A stretch of DNA of 64,000 bases from Lathyrus oleraceus (GCF_024323335.1 NC_066585.1:82497359-82561358), one strand, 5' to 3'; shown: positions 1 to 13,737, counted from the first letter of the stretch. Numbers and translations are program-made. Notes: generated by a model not told the origin, from the letters alone.

Positions 1-3000
1 CAACGGATGACTGGGAGAAAGAGACAACCATACGTCACCGGACGAATGGGAAAAACTCAACGTTTACCCACACCAACGGAGAGGTGACCAGACATCTACG
101 GATGATTGGGAAGACTCGACTAGACATCAACGGACGAAAGGGAGGAACTCGACGTTTATCGACACCAACCGAGAGGTGACCAGTTATCAACGGATAACTA
201 GGAGAAAAAGATACAACCAGACGTCAACGGACGAATGGGAAAAACTCAACGTTTATCGACACCAACGGAGAGGTGACCAGACATCAACGGATGACTCATG
301 AGAAGGGATACAACCAAACGTCAACGGACGAATGGGAAAAACTCGACGTTTATCGACACCAACAGAGAGGTGACCAGACATCAACGGATGACTGGGAAGA
401 ATCCACCAAACATCAACAGATGAATGGGAAGCTCGACGTTTATCGACACCAACGGAGAGGTGACCAGACATCAACGGATGACTGGGAGAAAGAGACAACC
501 ATACGTCAACGGACGAATGGCAAAAACTCAACGTTTGCCGACACCAACGGAGAGGTGACCAGACATAAACGGATGACTGGGAAGACTCGACCAGACGTCA
601 ACGGACGAAAGGGAGGAACTCGACGTTTATCGACACCATCGAAGAGGTGACCAGACATCAACAGATGACTGGGAGAAAAAGATACAACCAGACGTCAACG
701 GACGAATGGGAAAAACTCAACGTTTATCGACACCAACGGAGAGGTGACCAGACATCAACGGATGACTGGGGAGAAGGGATACAACAAAACACCAACGGAC
801 GAATGGGAAAAACTCAACGTTTATCGACACCAACGGAGAGGTGACCAGACATCAACGGATGACTGGGGAGAAGGGATACAACAAAACACCAACGGACGAA
901 TGGGAAAAACTCGACGTTTATCGACACCAACTGAGAGGTGACCAGACATCAACGGATGACTGGGAAGAATCCACCAAACATCAACAGATGAATGGGAAGC
1001 TCGACGTTTATCGACACCAACAGAGAGGTGACCAGACATCAACGGATGACTGGGAGAAAGAGACAACCATACGTCAACGGACGAATGGGAAAAACTCAAC
1101 GTTTACCCACACCAACGGAGAGGTGACCAGACATCAACGGATGATTGGGAAGACTCGACTAGACATCAACGGACGAAAGGGAGGAGCTCGACATTTATCG
1201 ACACCAACGGAGAGGTGACCAGTTATCAACGGATAACTAGGAGAAAAAGATACAACCAGACGTCAACGGACGAATGGGAAAAACTCAACGTTTATCGACA
1301 CCAACGGAGAGGTGACCAGACATCAACGGATGACTGGGGAGAAGGGATACAACCAAACGTCAACGGACGAATGGGAAAAATTCGACGTTTATCGACACCA
1401 ACGGAGAGGTGACCAGACATCAACAGATGACTGGGAAGAATCCACCAAACATCAACGGATGAATGGGAAGCTCGACGTTTATCGACACTAACGAAGAGGT
1501 GACCAGACATCAACGGTTGACTGGGAGAAAGAGACAACCATACGTCAATGGACGAATTGGAAAAACTCAACGTTTACCGACACCAACGGAGAGGTGACCA
1601 GACATCAACGGACGACTGGGAAGACTCGACCAGATGTCAACGGACGAAAGGGAGGAACTCGATGTTTATCGACACCAACGGAGAAGTGACCGGACATCAA
1701 CGGATGACTGGGGAGAAGGGATACAACCAAACGTCAACGGACGAATGGGAAAAACTCGACGTTTATCGACACCAACAGAGAGGTGACCAGACATCAACGG
1801 ATAACTGGGAAGAATCCATCAAACATCAGCGGATGAATGGGAAGCTCGACGTTTATCGACACCAACAGAGAGGTGACCAGACATCAACGGATGACTGGGA
1901 AGAATCCACCAAACATCAACAGATGAATGGGAAGCTCGACGTTTATCGACACCAACGGAGAGGTGACCAGACATCAACGGATGACTGGGAGAAAGAGACA
2001 AACATACGTCAACGGACGAATGGGAAAAACTCAACGTTTACCGACACCAACGGAGAGGTGACCAGACATTAACGGATGACTGGGAAGACTCGACCAGACG
2101 TCAACGGACGAAAGGGAGGAACTCGACGTTTATCGACACCAACGAAGAGGTGACCATACATCAACGGATGACTGGGAGAAAAAGATACAACCAGACGTCA
2201 ACGGACGAATGGGAAAAACTCAACGTTTATCGACACCAACGGAGAGGTGATCAGACATCAACGGATGACTGGGGAGAAGGGATACAACCAAACGTCAACG
2301 AACGATTGGGAAAAACTCGACGTTTATCAACACCAACAGAGACGTGACCAGACATCAACGGATGACTGGGAAGAATCCACCAAACATCAACGGATGAATG
2401 GGAAGCTCGACGTTTATCGACACAAACAGAGAGGTGACCAGACATCAACAGATGACTGGGAAGAATCCACCAAACATCAACAGATGAATGGGAAGCTCGA
2501 CGTTTATCGACACCAACAGAGAGGTGACCAGACATCAACGGATGACTGGGAGATAGAGACAACCATACGTCAACGGACGAATGGGAAAAACTCAACGTTT
2601 ACCGACACCAACGGAGAGGTGACCAGACATCAACGGATGACTGGGAAGACTCGACTAGACATCAACGGACGAAAGGGAGGAACTCGACGTTTATCGACAC
2701 CAACGGAGAGGTGACCAGTTATCAACGGATAACTAGGAGAAAAAGATACAACCAGACGTCAACGGACGAATGGGAAAAACTCAACGTTTATCGACACCAA
2801 CGGAGAGGTGACCAGACATCAACGGATGACTGGGGAGAAGGGATACAACCAAACGTCAACGGACAAATGGGAAAAACTCGACGTTTATCGACACCAACGG
2901 AGAGGTGACCAGACATCAACAGATGACTGGGAAGAATCCACCAAACATCAACGGATGAATGGGCAGCTCGACGTTTATCGACACCAACGAAGAGGTGACC

Positions 3001-5890
3001 AGACATCAACGGATGACTGGGAGAAAGAGACAACCATATGTCAATGGACGAATGGGAAAAACTCAACGTTTACCGACACCAACGGAGAGGTGACCAGACA
3101 TCAACGGATGACTGGGAAGACTCGACCAGATGCCAACGGACGAAAGGGAGGAACTCGACGTTTATCGACACCAACGGAGAGGTGACCAGACATCAACGGA
3201 TGACTTGGGAGAAGGGATACAACCAAACGTCAACGGACGAATGGGAAAAACTCGACGTTTATCGACACCAACAGAGAGGTGACCAGACATCAACGGATAA
3301 CTGGGAAGAATCCATCAAACATCAACGGATGAATGGGAAGCTCGACGTTTATCGACACCAACAGAGAGGTGACCAGACATCAACGGAATACTGGGAAGAA
3401 TCCACCAAACATCAACAGATGAATGGGAAGCTCGACGTTTATCGACACCAACGGAGAGGTGACCAGACATCAACGGATGACTGGGAGAAAGAGACAAACA
3501 TACGTCAACGGACGAATGGGAAAAACTCAACGTTTACCGACACCAACGGAGAGGTGACCAGACATAAACGGATGACTGGGAAGACTCGACCAGACGTCAA
3601 CGGACGAAAGGGAGGAACTCGACGTTTATCGACACCAACGGAGAGGTGACCAGACATCAACAGATGACTGGGAGAAAAAGATACAACCAGACGTCAACGG
3701 ACGAATGGGAAAAACTCAACATTTATCGACACCAACGGAGAGGTGACCAGACATCAACGGATGACTGGGAGAAAGAGACAACCATACGTCAACGGACGAA
3801 TGGAAAAAACTCAACGTTTGCCGACACCAACGGAGAGGTGACCAGACATAAACAGATGACTGGGAAGACTCGACCAGACGTCAACGAACGAAAAGGAAGC
3901 TCGACGTTTATCGACACCAACGAAGAGGTGACCAGACATCAGCGGATGACTGGGAGAAAGAGACAACGATACGTCAATGGACGAATGGGAAATACTCAAC
4001 GTTTACCGACACCAACGGAGAGGTGACCAGACATCAACGGATGACTGGGAAGACTCGACCATACGTCAACGGACAAAAGGGAGGAACTCGACGTTTATCG
4101 ACACCAACGGAGAGGTGACCAGACATCAACGGATGACTGGGAGAAAGAGACAACGATACGTCAATGGACGAATGGGAAATACTCAACGTTTACCGACACC
4201 AACGGAGAGGTGACCAGACATCAACGGATGACTGGGAAGACTCGACCATACGTCAACGGACAAAAGGGAGGAACTCGACGTTTATCGACACCAACGGAGA
4301 GGTGACCAGACATCAACGGATGACTGGGAGAAAAAGATACAACCAGACGTCAACGGACGAATGGGAAAAACTCAACGTTTATCGACACCGACGGAGAGGT
4401 GACCAGACATCAACGGATGACTGGGGAGAAGGGATACAACCAAATGTCAACGAACGAATGGGAAAAACTTGACGTTTATCGACACCAACGGAGACGTGAC
4501 CAGACATCAACGGATGACTGGGAAGAATTCACCAAACATCAACGGATGAATGGGAGGCTCGACGTTTATCGACACCAACGGAGAGGTGACCAGACATCAA
4601 CGGATGACTGGGAAGAATCCACCAAACATCAACAGATGAATGGGAAGCTCGACGTTTATCGACACCAACAGAGAGGTGACCAGACATCAACGGATAACTG
4701 GGAGAAAGAGACAACCATACGTCAACGGACGAATGGGAAAAACTCAACGTTTACCGACACCAACGGAGAGGTGACCAGACATCAACGGATGACTGGGAAG
4801 ACTCGACTAGACGTCAACGGACGAAAGGGAGGAACTCGACGTTTATCGACACCAACGGAGAGGTGACCAGTTATCAACGGATAACTAGGAGAAAAAGATA
4901 CAACCAGACGTCAACGGACGAATGGGAAAAACTCAACGTTTATCGACACCAACGGAGAGGTGACCAGACATTAACGGATGATTGGGGAGAAGGGATACAA
5001 CCAAACGTCAACGGACGAATGGGAAAAACTCGACGTTTATCGACACCAACGGAGAGGTGACCAGACATCAACAGATGACTGGGAAGAATCCACCAAACAT
5101 CAACGGATGAATGGGAAGCTCGACGCTTATCGACACCAACGAAGAGGTGACCAGACATCAACGGATGACTGGGAGAAAGAGACAACCATACGTCAACGGA
5201 CGAATGGGAAAAACTCAACGTTTACCGACACCAACGGAGTGGTGACCAGACATCAACGGATGACTGGGAAGACTCGACCAGACGTCAACGGACGAAAGGG
5301 AGGAACTCGACGTTTATCGACACCAACGGAGAGGTGATTAGACATCAACGGATGACTGGGGAGAAGGGATACAACCAAACGTCAACGGACGAATGGGAAA
5401 AACTTGACGTTTATCGACACCAACGGAGAGGTGACCAGACATCAACGGATGACTGGGAAGAATCCATCAAACATCAACGGATGAATGGGAAGCTCGACGT
5501 TTATCGACACCAACGGAGAGGTGACCAGACATCAACGGATGACTGGGAAGAATCCACCAAACATCAACAGATGAATGGGAAGCTCGACGTTTATCGACAC
5601 CAACGGAGAGGTGACCAGACATCAACGGATGACTGGGAGAAAGAGACAACCATACGTCAACGGACGAATGGGAAAAACTCAACGTTTACCGACACCAACG
5701 GAGAGGTGACCAGACATAAAAGGATGACTGGGAAGACTCGACCAGACGTCAACGGACGAAAGGGAGGAACTCGACGTTTATCAACACCAACGGAGAGGTG
5801 ACCAGACATCAACGGATGACTGGGATAAGAAGAAGGAACTCGATGTTTACCGACACCGAAAGAATGGTGTTTACCGACACCAAAGAAAGA
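1..5890. repeat. Tandem array of ~90-97 bp units with higher-order organisation, in the 3' UTR of element A
   Basis: About sixty head-to-tail units share a left half starting near TTTATCGACACCAACGG and a variable right half. Five unit types can be told apart: K (97 bp, GAGAAAAAGATACAACC), G (97 bp, GGGGAGAAGGGATACAACC), E (90 bp, GAAGAATCCACCAAAC), M (95 bp, GAGAAAGAGACAACCATACG) and D (92 bp, GAAGACTCGACC). They follow a recurrent order K-G-E(or EE)-M-D, so the true period is about 470-560 bp. Each unit holds three CAACGGA-like cores spaced about 22, 32 and 36 bp. The array degenerates at 5820-5890 into the body of A and continues past the left edge. Open frames through it on both strands follow from repeat periodicity and look like no known protein. 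Satellite-like 3' UTRs are known in Ogre elements. Confidence 0.93.
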
Positions 5891-5974
5891 ACACACGCGG
5901 GTGCTGACATGACACTTACCAGTATCACAAAGATGATATCTACATATGTCAAGGCAAGGCTAAGCACTTGATGG

Positions 5975-7090
5975 GGATCTCACTGGGGAGAATCAAGCTT
6001 TCCTTTCACCTGCGGGTGAGGAAATAAACCTCCTTGGGGATTACCAACCCTGAATGCTGTCAGGAGCAACTGTAGCAAATGTGTCGTACAGATGTTGAAC
6101 AATGATCCGCCTCTGCTGGGGATATGGTCTAATTAGGTTTGACATATGAATTCATATGTTTGAATTTTTCTATGGCGTAATGCTCCATATTGAATGGAAA
6201 TGCTACGCGATTTAAAGATGCAATGATTACTACATGCAATGATGCAAAATGATGGAAACTCCTGCTAGGGAGCAAACGGTCGCTCCGCTGAGCATTCAAA
6301 TCTGATTAGATTCTCCAACTCTGTGGGAAGATGCACTGCTGGGAGTGCTTTGCTGATCTGATACTCTGGGGATGGCAAAGGAAATAACTCAACTGAGGAT
6401 ACCCTGGCTGGGGAACACACCAACTTCTCAAACATGCTGGGAACTAGCATTGTTGCTGGAGAAAGGACAAATCCCACCGGGGACAACTTCCACTGAATCT
6501 AATCCGCTTGGGGACTCCGCTAGGGGCAACAACCAATGCTCACTTCTACTAGGTATAACTGCTAACCCATGAACAGGAGAAACTCTACTGGGAATAATTT
6601 TCACCGAACCTGATCCGCTTGGGGACCCACTGGGGAAAACCATCAGCACAAAATTCTGCGGGGAAAACTACCCACTTCAAAAATTGTTGGGGAAGACAAT
6701 CATAACCTTGCTGGGGAAATGCATTCACGACCATGCTGAGGGTTACAGTACCTCACACCCGACCTCTGAGGAACAAACTACTCACTGATACCTCCGCTAG
6801 GGATACAACAACCTTCAGATTCAGTGGGGACCAACAGCCTTCAGACTAGCTAGGGACAAACCAACTCTCAGACTTGCTGGGGAAATAAATCCTTAGACCT
6901 GCTGGGGATAGAATAGCCTTTGATCCTACTACTGAGGGACACACTATCCACAGACGCCTCTGCCGGGGAAGAACAGTTCTAATAGCTTTCAGACTTGCTT
7001 GGGGAAACAGCCACTTCCGAGCCTGCTGGGGGAAACATTCTCAATCCTGCTGAGGAATCCCTGATCTTGACTATGCTGGGGAGACAATCA
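5975..7090. repeat. Dispersed GCTGGGGA-type octamer field in the 3' UTR of A
   Basis: About 29 copies of a motif close to GCTGGGGA, with variants such as CTTGGGGA, GCTAGGGA and CACTGGGGA, occur roughly every 20-60 bp on the plus strand, with unrelated sequence between. Examples lie near 6114, 6408, 6508, 6712, 6880, 6901 and 7075. In the sense strand of A the motif reads TCCCCAGC, which equals part of a tRNA end that would pair with A's own primer-binding site. No coding sequence is recognisable. The irregular spacing argues against a simple tandem repeat. The function is unknown. Confidence 0.7.
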
Positions 7091-7884
7091 CAACCCCAAC
7101 TTCACACTACCGGACAGTGCTGAAACGTCTCTGAACAAGCCGTGGCTTATCTGCTTCAGCCAGGAATCAAAGGTAACAACCTGCAAAACAACAAGACATA
7201 CGTGCCCCAGGGGATTGCATGGACAAGATACACCCAAGTGTACTCAACATTCAAAATGATTTTCAAATGTTTTATCTTACCGCACGTTATCGTCTAGCCT
7301 TCATGTTTTTAGATGCAATGTTTATCAAAAATTCGGACGTTTTTGCAAACCAAACAGTAAAATAAAAACAAGAGAGCAATTTATCTGAATAACGACTTTT
7401 ATTGATTGAAAATGGGCCTGAAAAGGCAAATACATCGGGAAGCAATTCCTAGGAAGAGGTAATTGCGCACAAAAGGAAAATAAACTATCCTAATGGCAAT
7501 GTGAACACGACATCCACTATTTCCCAATTCTGCTATGACTCACAGATCCTCAATTTCCTCCCAAATTCCTTGCTTTCTAAGAATGATTGGACCGATCCTA
7601 TCCTTCGAGATGGTAGACACTGAAGCGTGATGAAGTACAGATAACTCAGACTGTAGTCTTCGCTTTAATCCCTCTTTTGGCTGAATCCCCCTTTCGGGTT
7701 TTCAATCCACCGGGATACCCATTTTTGCCTAAGCCGCCCTTGCGGGTTTTCGACTTACCGGGTGTACACATTCTTTTCATTCTTTATCCCTAACTTTTGC
7801 CCGAACCTTTTCTTTTTTTTTTTGGTTCGCCGGGATGCCCTTTTTGGCCTGGACTCTTTTATTCTTTTTGTCCAGCGGGTCAAT
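7091..7884 (-). other. Proximal 3' UTR of element A
   Basis: This is non-coding sequence downstream of the integrase stop of A. The part nearest the stop (about 7670-7884) matches, in reverse complement, the 200 bases after the integrase stop of B (23383-23590). Both carry a series of phrases around GGCATCCCGG, GGTTCGGGCAAAA and GGTATCCCGGTGGATTG, so this part of the 3' UTR is conserved between two Ogre lineages whose more distal 3' UTRs are unrelated. Nothing else is recognised from 7091 to about 7380. Confidence 0.7.
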
Positions 7885-9276
7885 TTATGCGAAGTATTTT
7901 TTGACTACATCTGAGTTAACAGGGGACGGAAAATCTTCACCATCCATAGTTGTAAGCATCAAGGCTCCACCAGAGAAAACCTTCTTAACAACATATGGAC
8001 CTTCATAATTAGGAGTCCACTTGCCCCTGTTATCTGTACCGGGAGGAAGGATCCTCTTCAAAACTAGATCACCTGGCTGATAGCTTCAAGGACGCACTTT
8101 CTGATCAAAGGCTCTCTTCATCCTTCTCTGATACAACTGCCCCTGGCATACGGCTGCTAACTGTCTCTCTTCGATAAGGCTCAACTCATTAAACCTTGTT
8201 CGAATCCACTCAGCCTCGTCCAACTTGACATCCAGTAGGACTCTTAGGGAAGGAATCTCCACTTCGACAGGTAAGACAGCTTCCATACCATACACAAGGG
8301 AGTAAGGGGTTGCCCCGGTCGACGTACGCACTGAAGTACGGTAACCATGCAAAGCGAATGGCAGCATCTCATGCCAATCCTTGTACGTCACGACCATCTT
8401 CTGCACAATCTTCTTAATATTCTTGTTTGCCGCCTCTACAGCACCATTCATCTTTGGTTTGTAAGGAGAAGAATTGTGATGTTCAATCTTGAAATCTTTA
8501 CAAAGCTCTTTCATCATCTTGTTATTGAGATTCGAACCATTATCAGTGATGATTCTCTCAGGAACCCCATAACGACATATGATTTCCTTCTTAATGAACC
8601 GGGCAACCACTTGTTTGGTAACATTAGCATAGGAAGCTGCTTCCACCCACTTTGTGAAGTAATCAATCGCAACCAGGATGAAGCGATGTCCATTAGAAGC
8701 AGTAGGCTCAATCTTCCCAATCATATCAATGCCCCACATCGCGAATGGCCAAGGCGAATTCATGACATTCAGAGGGCTTGGTGGTACATGCACCTTATCA
8801 GCATAAATCTGACATTTATGGCACTTCCGAGCGTATTTGAAACAATCGGATTCCATAGTCATCCAATAATAATCGGCTCTCAATAACTTCTTAGACATTG
8901 CATGACCACCAGCATGGGTACCAAAAGATTGTTCATGCACTTCTTGCATCAACATGTCTGCTTCGTGTCTATCCACGCATCTGAGCAGAACCATGTCAAA
9001 GTTCCTCTTATACAGCACATCATCTTGATTCAAATAAAAGCTTCCAGCTAGCCTTCTCAGGGTTTTCTTGTCATTCTTTGACACTCCTTCAGGATATTCT
9101 TGGCTCTTGAGGAAGTTCTTGATATCATAGTACCATGGTTTCTCATCAACAACAGACTCGGCTGCAAACACATACGCAGGCCTCTCGAGTCGATTCACCA
9201 TAACATGTGGCACATGATTCCACCAATGAACCTTGATCATAGAAGACAAAGTAGCCAAGGCATCAGCCATCTGATT
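7885..9276 (-). pseudogene. Integrase of element A, two in-frame stops
   Basis: The frame from 9270 to 8086 encodes an integrase. An HHCC zinc-binding region lies around HEQSFGTHAGGHAMSKK with KCHKC. The DDE core shows MWGIDMIG, IITDNGSNL and NGAVEAANK. It ends with a C-terminal GPY/F-type segment (YEGPYVV) lying after a TGA near 8085. The frame normally ends in VKKYFA and TAA at 7885-7887. A TAG near 9274 separates it from the preceding RNase H. In an intact Ogre element it is part of a Pol polyprotein and inserts cDNA into chromatin; here it could only be a relic. Identity is certain from the motifs and from the parallel sequences in B and F. Confidence 0.92.
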
Positions 9277-9651
9277 CTAATCTCGGGGGACATGATACAG
9301 CTTCACCTTCTTGAAGAAAGTCAGGATCCTTCTGGTGTAATCTCGATAAGGAATCAAATGCGGTTGATGGGTATTCCAATCTCCATTGACCTGGTTAATC
9401 ACTAGAGCGGAATCTCCATAGATGTCCAGAGTTTTGATCCTTAAATCAACGACTTCTTCAATCCCCATGATACAAGCCTCATACTCAGCCTCGTTGTTGG
9501 TTACGTCAAACGTCAATCTGGCAGAAAAAGGTATATGAGCACCTTTAGGATTAATGAGCACTGCCCCGACACCGTTGCCATTCACATTCACAGCCCCATC
9601 AAACATCAACGTCCACTTGTCATCAGGATCCGGTCCTTCCTCGACAAGAGG
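9277..9651 (-). pseudogene. Second (archaeal-like) RNase H domain of element A
   Basis: The peptide around MMFDGAVNVNGNGVGAVL, NNEAEYEACIMGIE and LDIYGDSALVINQV fits an RNase H fold with D, E and D catalytic candidates. It lies between the Ty3/gypsy RNase H and the integrase. An additional RNase H at this place is known for Tat-lineage elements and is regarded as acquired separately from the usual one. In-frame stops flank it at about 9650 and 9274. The same domain is present in F (around 56800-57000) and missing from B. Confidence 0.85.
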
Positions 9652-11332
9652 CTATTCACAATCTTTCATCTTAAGATACATGATGTCTTCATCAGGGAAT
9701 TCAAACATCATGGGCTGATAATCATCAATCGGTTGCTCGGCGAGGTAGTCTGACAGGATACTACCCTTGATGGCCTTCTGCGACGTGTACTGGATATCAT
9801 ACTATGTTAAAATCATCTGCCAACGAGCAACACGTCCGGTGAGAGCCGGCTTCTCAAAGATGTACTTCACTGGATCCATCTTAGAAATCAATAAGGTAGT
9901 ATGGTTCAACATATACTGCCTCAGTCGACGAGCAGCCCAGGCCAAAGCACATCAAGTCTTCTCGAGCTGCGAATATCTTATTTCACAGTCGGTAAACTTT
10001 TTGCTAAGGTAGTATATAGCATGCTCTTTTCGACCAGACTCGTCATGCTGTCCCAATACACACCCCATCGAGTTCTCAGTCACTGATAGGTACATTATCA
10101 GAGGCCTCCCAGGAACTGGAGGTATAAGGATTGGAGGTTTCTGCAAATACTCTTTTATCTTGTCAAAAGCTTTCTGACAGTCATCATTCCACCTGATTGC
10201 TTGATTTTTCCTTAGCAATTTGAATATCGGTTCACACGTGGCAGTTAGGTGAGATGCAAACCGTGCAATGTAGTTCAATCTCCCTAAAAACCCACGCACC
10301 TGCTTTTCTGTTTTCGGTTCAGGCATCTCTTGTATAGCTTTTACTTTTGCTGGATCAACCTCAATCCCTTTCTCACTGACAATGAAACCCAACAACTTCC
10401 CGGATCTCACCCCAAACGTACACTTGTTTGGATTCAGCCTCAGTTTGAACTTTCTCAACCTTTCAAACAACTTCTGCAGATTGACCAGGTGCTCCTCTTC
10501 TGTTTGAGACTTCGCAATCATATCATCCACGTACACTTCAATCTCTTTATGCATCATGTCATGAAAGAGAGTCGTCATAGCCCTCTGATAGGTAGCACCG
10601 GCATTCTTCAGCCCAAATGGCATCACCTTATAGCAGAACGTGCCCCAAGGTGTAATGAATGTCGTCTTCTCCATGTCCTCTGGCGCCATCTTGATCTGAT
10701 TATAGCCAGAGAAACCGTCCATGAAAGAGAAAACCGAGGATTGAGCAGTGTTATCAACCAATACATCAATGTGAGGTAATGGGAAGTCATCCTTCGGACT
10801 TGCTCTATTTAAATCCCGGTAATCGACACACATCCTGACTTTACCATCCTTCTTCGGCACGGGAACGATGTTGGCCACCCATGGGGGATAATTGGTCACT
10901 GCCAGAAAACCCGCATCCAACTGCTTCTGAACCTCTTCCTTGATCTTGACCGCCATATCAGGACTAGTTCTGCGCAGCTTCTGCTTTACCGAAGGACAAT
11001 CTTCTCTAAGAGGTAGCCTATGTACCACAATATCGGTATCCAACCCAGGCATATCTTGATACGACCAGGTGAATATCTCCACATATTCTCTCAACATCTC
11101 AATTAGCCCTCTCTTGACATCTTCCTTCAAAGCAGCCCCGATTTTGATCTCTCTTCTGGCGTCCTCAGTACCAAGGTTAATAATCTCCAACTCCTCCTGC
11201 TTCAATAATCTGACCAGTTCTTTGGGGAGTTCACAATCTTCCTCACTCTCCTCTTCAGCTTGGTAGATGGGATTATTGAAATCATACTGAGCCATAACAG
11301 AATTGTTTATAGTGGAGTCCGTAAGATCAATT
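9652..11332 (-). pseudogene. Reverse transcriptase and RNase H of element A
   Basis: Following the pro-RT intron, the frame contains a short N-terminal linker (FNNPIYQAEEESEE), the RT fingers/palm (VKQKLRRTSPDMAVKIKEE, RMCVDYRDLNRASPKDDFPLP), the catalytic box YVDDMIAKS and the Ty3/gypsy RNase H (PLIMYLSVTENSMGCVLGQ). The open part is 11295-9952; the first ATG at 11295 is internal and probably not a start. A stop near 9952 (TGT to TGA) and one near 9800 (TAG) interrupt the RNase H and connection region. In life this enzyme would copy element RNA into DNA in cytoplasmic particles. Confidence 0.92.
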
Positions 11333-11577
11333 CTGCATGTTTAATGCTTTATTTTAGAAAAAAGAGTTCAAGAAAGTCACAAAACAAAAACGTTGCCATT
11401 TTTATTGTTTTGAAAAATGAAAAACAAAAACAGAAAGACAGGGATCACAAAATTGTTTGCAAAATGTCCTTTATTAATGATATCATTGAAAAACATGATG
11501 AGGCCCTACAATGAACCACTACGCCTTGGGCAGAACGTAGGGTTTTGTGCAAAATGAAAAAACCAAGAGAAAATTAC
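11333..11577 (-). other. Predicted pro-RT intron of element A
   Basis: On the minus strand a donor GTAA (11577-11574) overlaps the stop codon of the protease frame, and an acceptor ATGCAG ends at 11333. Removing the 245 bases joins the protease frame to the RT frame without a shift (phase 2). B and F show the same donor/stop overlap and the same ATGCAG acceptor. A spliced intron at this place is known for Ogre elements; the exact sites here are my reading. Confidence 0.8.
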
Positions 11578-13282
11578 TTTGTTTGAAGAGTAACTTGGAC
11601 CACTTCTTCGGCTGTCCAATTGCTGATTGACTCCCCTGGAGCACACGGTCGCACCCAGTTGTCCACATCATAGTCACTGTCCCCGTCTTCACTACTGGCT
11701 GCAAAGACGTCACCATGATTCATCAGCCCAGTGCTGGTGAAGGTACTCGGCCCTTTTTGCTCATGTTGCTCCGCCTGTAGAGGTTGATAACCAATATCGA
11801 ACTTGTCTTCTTTGACGGGCAAATGAACCATCTTGCCCCAGCCTTCTGCCTTGCCCGAGTTGACAACCTCCACAGCCTGCTTGTAGGATGCAATTGAGGC
11901 ACTTGGCTTCTTCTGCTCAGCAAAAGCCACTCTCTCAATAGCAACGGTCTCAAATGCCTGGCACAGGGTTTCATGGATCTCGCCATCCACCTCCACATAC
12001 TTGAAATAGGATAAATGACTCACCAGAATGTCCTCCTCGCCACACACAGTGACAATATGCTGGCTGGATGTCCATCACATAGAAGATAATATCAAATACC
12101 TCTGGGCCAATCTTCACTGGCAACGTGACTTCACCAAAAACAAAGCGTTTGGATCCATCAAATGCACGAACAATGAGATCGCTTGGAGTGAGGACGACCC
12201 CTTCAACATCTATCTTGCTCAAGGTCTTCTTGGGCAACACATTCAACGAAGAGCCCGTATCCACCAACACGTGTGACAATACTGCGCCTCTACACTCCAT
12301 GGTGATATGCAGGGCTTTGTTATGATTACGACCCTCAGGCGTCAGATCCAAATCTGTGAACCCCAAACCATGTCTGGTGCTCACATTAGCAATAACACCC
12401 TCCAGCTGGTTGACAAAGATCTCCTGAGGCACGTAAGCCAAATTCAACATTTTCAGCAGGGCATTACGGTGTGCCTCGGAGCACAATAGCAACGAGAGGA
12501 TAGAAATCTTGGACGGAGTTTGATTCAACTGATCTACAATCCTGTAGTCACTCTTCTTAATAATCTTCATAAACTTCTCCACGTCTTTCTCAAAAGACCC
12601 CTCAGGCGCTTCCTTCTGTACAGGTTCCTCCTCAACCACAACTTGCTTACCCTTTTCTTTGGCGACAGCCTCAGCATTGTTATCTCTCAACGGCTGCGGT
12701 GCAAACAGACGACCACTCCTTGTAAAGCCTCCAGGTCCCCCTACATTATCCACAACCGGACCAACAATCACTGGAGCTCTACTCGGCAAACCAATAGTCA
12801 CTGGAGCTTGATTAACTGGCCTGATCTGACTTTCTGCCCTTCGGTGGTTGCGGTAAGCATTATCATACTTCCATGGCACGGCCCTACTGTCCTCAATCGG
12901 TCTTCTACCAGAAACAACAATAGTAGTGGGAGCACTGACAGTTACTGGAGCAGATATGGTAAGAGGAGTACAAACGGTTGCAGGTGCACTAACAGTTCTC
13001 TGGCCACATCCAGAACCCTCAGACAGTTTGAAATAAATGGTGACAGTTGACACCACCCCACGTTCTTTCATAGCCCGAGCAAACTGCAAACAGCCATTAT
13101 CAATCAGTCCCTGGATACCAGTCCTCAACTGCATACACCCATTCTCTGAATCAGCACAGTCTGAACAGCCCTTATCACAGCCCGGGAATACTCCCCCATT
13201 CAACAGACGCTCTTTCACAACCAGCAATGGTGTCTGAATCTCATCAACATCCACCAACAGGTCCAAGGCCTCCTCACCTTCC
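11578..13282 (-). pseudogene. Gag C-terminus and protease of element A, frameshifted by a deletion, cut by element B
   Basis: This frame resumes where element B ends the upstream part of gag. It carries a CX2CX6C motif with a following helix (CSDCADSENGC, LRTGIQGLIDNG), a low-complexity proline/valine linker, and an aspartic protease with VDTGSSLNVLPK. Shortly after MDIQPAY about 30 codons present in B and F are missing (the segment around LLGRPWIH), and the join shifts the frame near 12060. The remaining protease tail continues in the second frame (12047-11574) to the stop in the intron donor. Confidence 0.9.
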
Positions 13283-13737
13283 TGTTGCACCCCAAAATTT
13301 TCCCTCTAATTTTAACTCTAACCAATTTTTTGTTTCACATTCATTTGCATCATCTTCATAGCATAACATTTTTTTCTGTCTTAATATTAGCCGGAATAAT
13401 TTCTCGGAATTTACAAACAGACTGGTCAAATTAACTTTTTAACTGTGCCTAAAATTAGTCAACGAAAAAATGTCAAGTTTAAGTTTACAAATGTCGGTAA
13501 CGTTAATCTGCGGTTCACGTGGTTTAATTTGACATGCTAAAAATATTTTTACGACTATTTTTGGTCATATGTTGATCAGTCTGAGCGGTTTAAACGGTCA
13601 TAATTTTTATTTCAAAATCCGACCAAACGCTGTATTTTTCCGAGTCATTTATTTCGCGCTGATTATTTTGACGTGTTCATTTTATTTTTTCGAGCATTTT
13701 GGTGCCCGACTTTTATTTTTTTTAGTCTATTTATTTT

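Noticed and set aside
253..5896. Many overlapping open frames on both strands encoding repeated peptides (RRGDQTSTDDWE-like)
   Set aside because: They arise from the 90-97 bp tandem units; frames break and re-form with unit type, exist on both strands and show no known domain.
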